A DNA stretch of 23,408 bases from Paludibacter sp. UBA5753 (GTDB lineage: Bacteria > Bacteroidota > Bacteroidia > Bacteroidales > Paludibacteraceae), in NCBI GenBank assembly GCA_002427615.1, contig DIFH01000105.1:1-23408 (forward strand). The letters are read 5' to 3'. Shown here piece after piece: positions 22,624 to 23,408 of this stretch. How positions within the stretch are numbered: the first letter of the stretch is position 1; each line of letters starts with the position of its first letter. Under the pieces are notes generated by a model. That model ran no database searches. It saw only the letters and a program-made list of their open reading frames with translations, and was not told where the DNA came from. A program made the position numbers and the translations under genes.

Positions 22624-23199
22624 ATGACCTATATTCTTATTTTTATTAGCGCCGTATTTGTGAACAATATCGTGTTGTCGCAATTTTTGGGAATATGTCC
22701 CTTTTTAGGCGTTTCGAAAAAAATTGATACTGCCCTGGGAATGAGCGGTGCGGTAGCTTTTGTTATGACAATTGCAACCATATTCACCTATATAATTCAA
22801 AAAACAGTGTTGGAACCTTTCAATATCGGTTTTTTGCAGACCATTACGTTTATCCTGATTATTGCAGCGTTGGTGCAGTTGGTCGAAATTATTCTGAAAA
22901 AGGTTTCGCCGGCGCTTTACCAGGCTTTGGGTGTATTTCTCCCGCTTATTACCACCAATTGTACTATTCTGGGCGTTGCGATTATGGTTATCCAGAAAGA
23001 TTTTAACCTGCTCGAAAGTGTTGTTTTTGCTATTTCGACGGCATTGGGTTTCGGGCTTGCCTTAATATTATTTGCCGGTATCCGCGAACAACTTAGCATG
23101 GCAAAATTGCCCAAAGGTATGCAAGGAACCCCAATTTCGCTGTTAACAGCCGGTTTGTTGGCCATGGCATTTATGGGTTTTGCAGGAATAGTAAAATAA
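22624..23199 (+). CDS. rnfA: Rnf complex subunit A
   Basis: A 191-aa six-helix membrane subunit homologous to NqrE and partner of RnfE. It opens MTYILIFISAVFVNNIVLSQ and has the two conserved membrane cysteines: Cys25 in FLGICPFLGVS and Cys113 in ITTNCTILGVAI. Other family segments are TALGMSGAVAFVM and STALGFGLALILFAGIRE. The length is typical. It is the last gene of the cluster; 209 bases without a gene follow to the window edge, containing a weak hairpin at 23251-23274. With it the set rnfB, C, D, G, E, A is complete and all reading frames are intact. Confidence 0.97.
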   Translation: MTYILIFISAVFVNNIVLSQFLGICPFLGVSKKIDTALGMSGAVAFVMTIATIFTYIIQKTVLEPFNIGFLQTITFILIIAALVQLVEIILKKVSPALYQALGVFLPLITTNCTILGVAIMVIQKDFNLLESVVFAISTALGFGLALILFAGIREQLSMAKLPKGMQGTPISLLTAGLLAMAFMGFAGIVK

Positions 23200-23250
23200 A
23201 TACAGATGAATACTACTTTGACAAATTAAAATAATAAATTACAAGACAAG

Positions 23251-23278
23251 ATGAAAAGGATTTACGTGTTTCATTTTT
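23251..23278 (+). terminator. Weak terminator candidate after rnfA
   Basis: ATGAAA (23251-23256) pairs with TTTCAT (23269-23274), followed by TTTT. The stem is short and AT-only, so it would be weak; it is the only hairpin with a U-run that I see downstream of the rnf genes. Confidence 0.25.
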
Positions 23279-23360
23279 GAGAACAGACGATCGAAACAAC
23301 ATACATTCAGCATTTTTTTCATTTGGAATATAATTTAGGGTCTGCTGAAAACTATTTTAT

Positions 23361-23373
23361 GCCACGGAGTGGC
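23361..23373. repeat. GC-rich short palindrome near the window end
   Basis: GCCAC-GGA-GTGGC forms a perfect 5-bp stem, loosely extended by ATTTTAT on the left and TAAAT on the right. It belongs to a GC-richer patch (23361-23408) unlike the AT-rich spacer before it, and may be the edge of another repeat cut by the window. Confidence 0.5.
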
Positions 23374-23408
23374 TAAATGTGAATAACCCCCAGTGAGCGT
23401 AGCGATAC

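Overview
The window looks like the chromosome of an anaerobic, fermentative member of the Bacteroidetes, most likely Bacteroidales. The signs are the gene content (a PorT-like outer-membrane protein, DUF2723 and DUF2851 proteins, a Big_5 lipoprotein, rnf genes in the order B-C-D-G-E-A behind an RseC-family gene), promoters of the Bacteroidetes type (TTG, about 20 bases, TAnnTTTG), and AT-rich spacers without Shine-Dalgarno sequences. There are 17 protein genes that I trust. I see no rRNA, tRNA or CRISPR array.

Layout. 1-1100: a terminator and an unrecognised secreted or membrane protein (minus strand). 1104-3827: ppdK (minus). 3828-4188: a gap filled mainly by a 198-bp miniature transposable element. 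4189-6812: a beta-helix lipoprotein (minus), a 92-aa conserved-looking protein (plus) and a PorT-like barrel (minus). 7031-8161: lpxB (plus). 8195-9106: ptb (minus). 9107-9833: a second copy of the same element, itself split by another palindromic insertion, plus promoters pointing both ways. 9834-13667: a large DUF2723 membrane protein (GT117-like glycosyltransferase) directly abutting a polysaccharide deacetylase. 13809-16971: a DUF2851 protein and a Big_5 lipoprotein. 17275-23199: RseC-family protein and the complete Rnf complex. 23200-23408: no gene.

How the genes fit together. PPDK (pyruvate/PEP interconversion), phosphate butyryltransferase (acyl-CoA to acyl-phosphate) and Rnf (ferredoxin:NAD+ oxidoreductase driving ion export) fit a fermenter that saves energy at several steps. 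LpxB, the PorT-like protein, the DUF2723/deacetylase pair and the lipoproteins serve the envelope.

The most notable signals are non-coding. Two copies of an undescribed-looking miniature element (3926-4123 and 9124-9480) each have perfect 8-bp target duplications. The second sits between a good consensus promoter and the start codon of ptb, and carries a nested insertion with its own 5-bp duplication. A 14-bp tandem repeat between rnfC and rnfD is cleanly interrupted by a short palindrome that has a relative after the DUF2851 gene. In the Rnf proteins, RnfD has an altered flavin-attachment motif and RnfG has an extra one in its tail.
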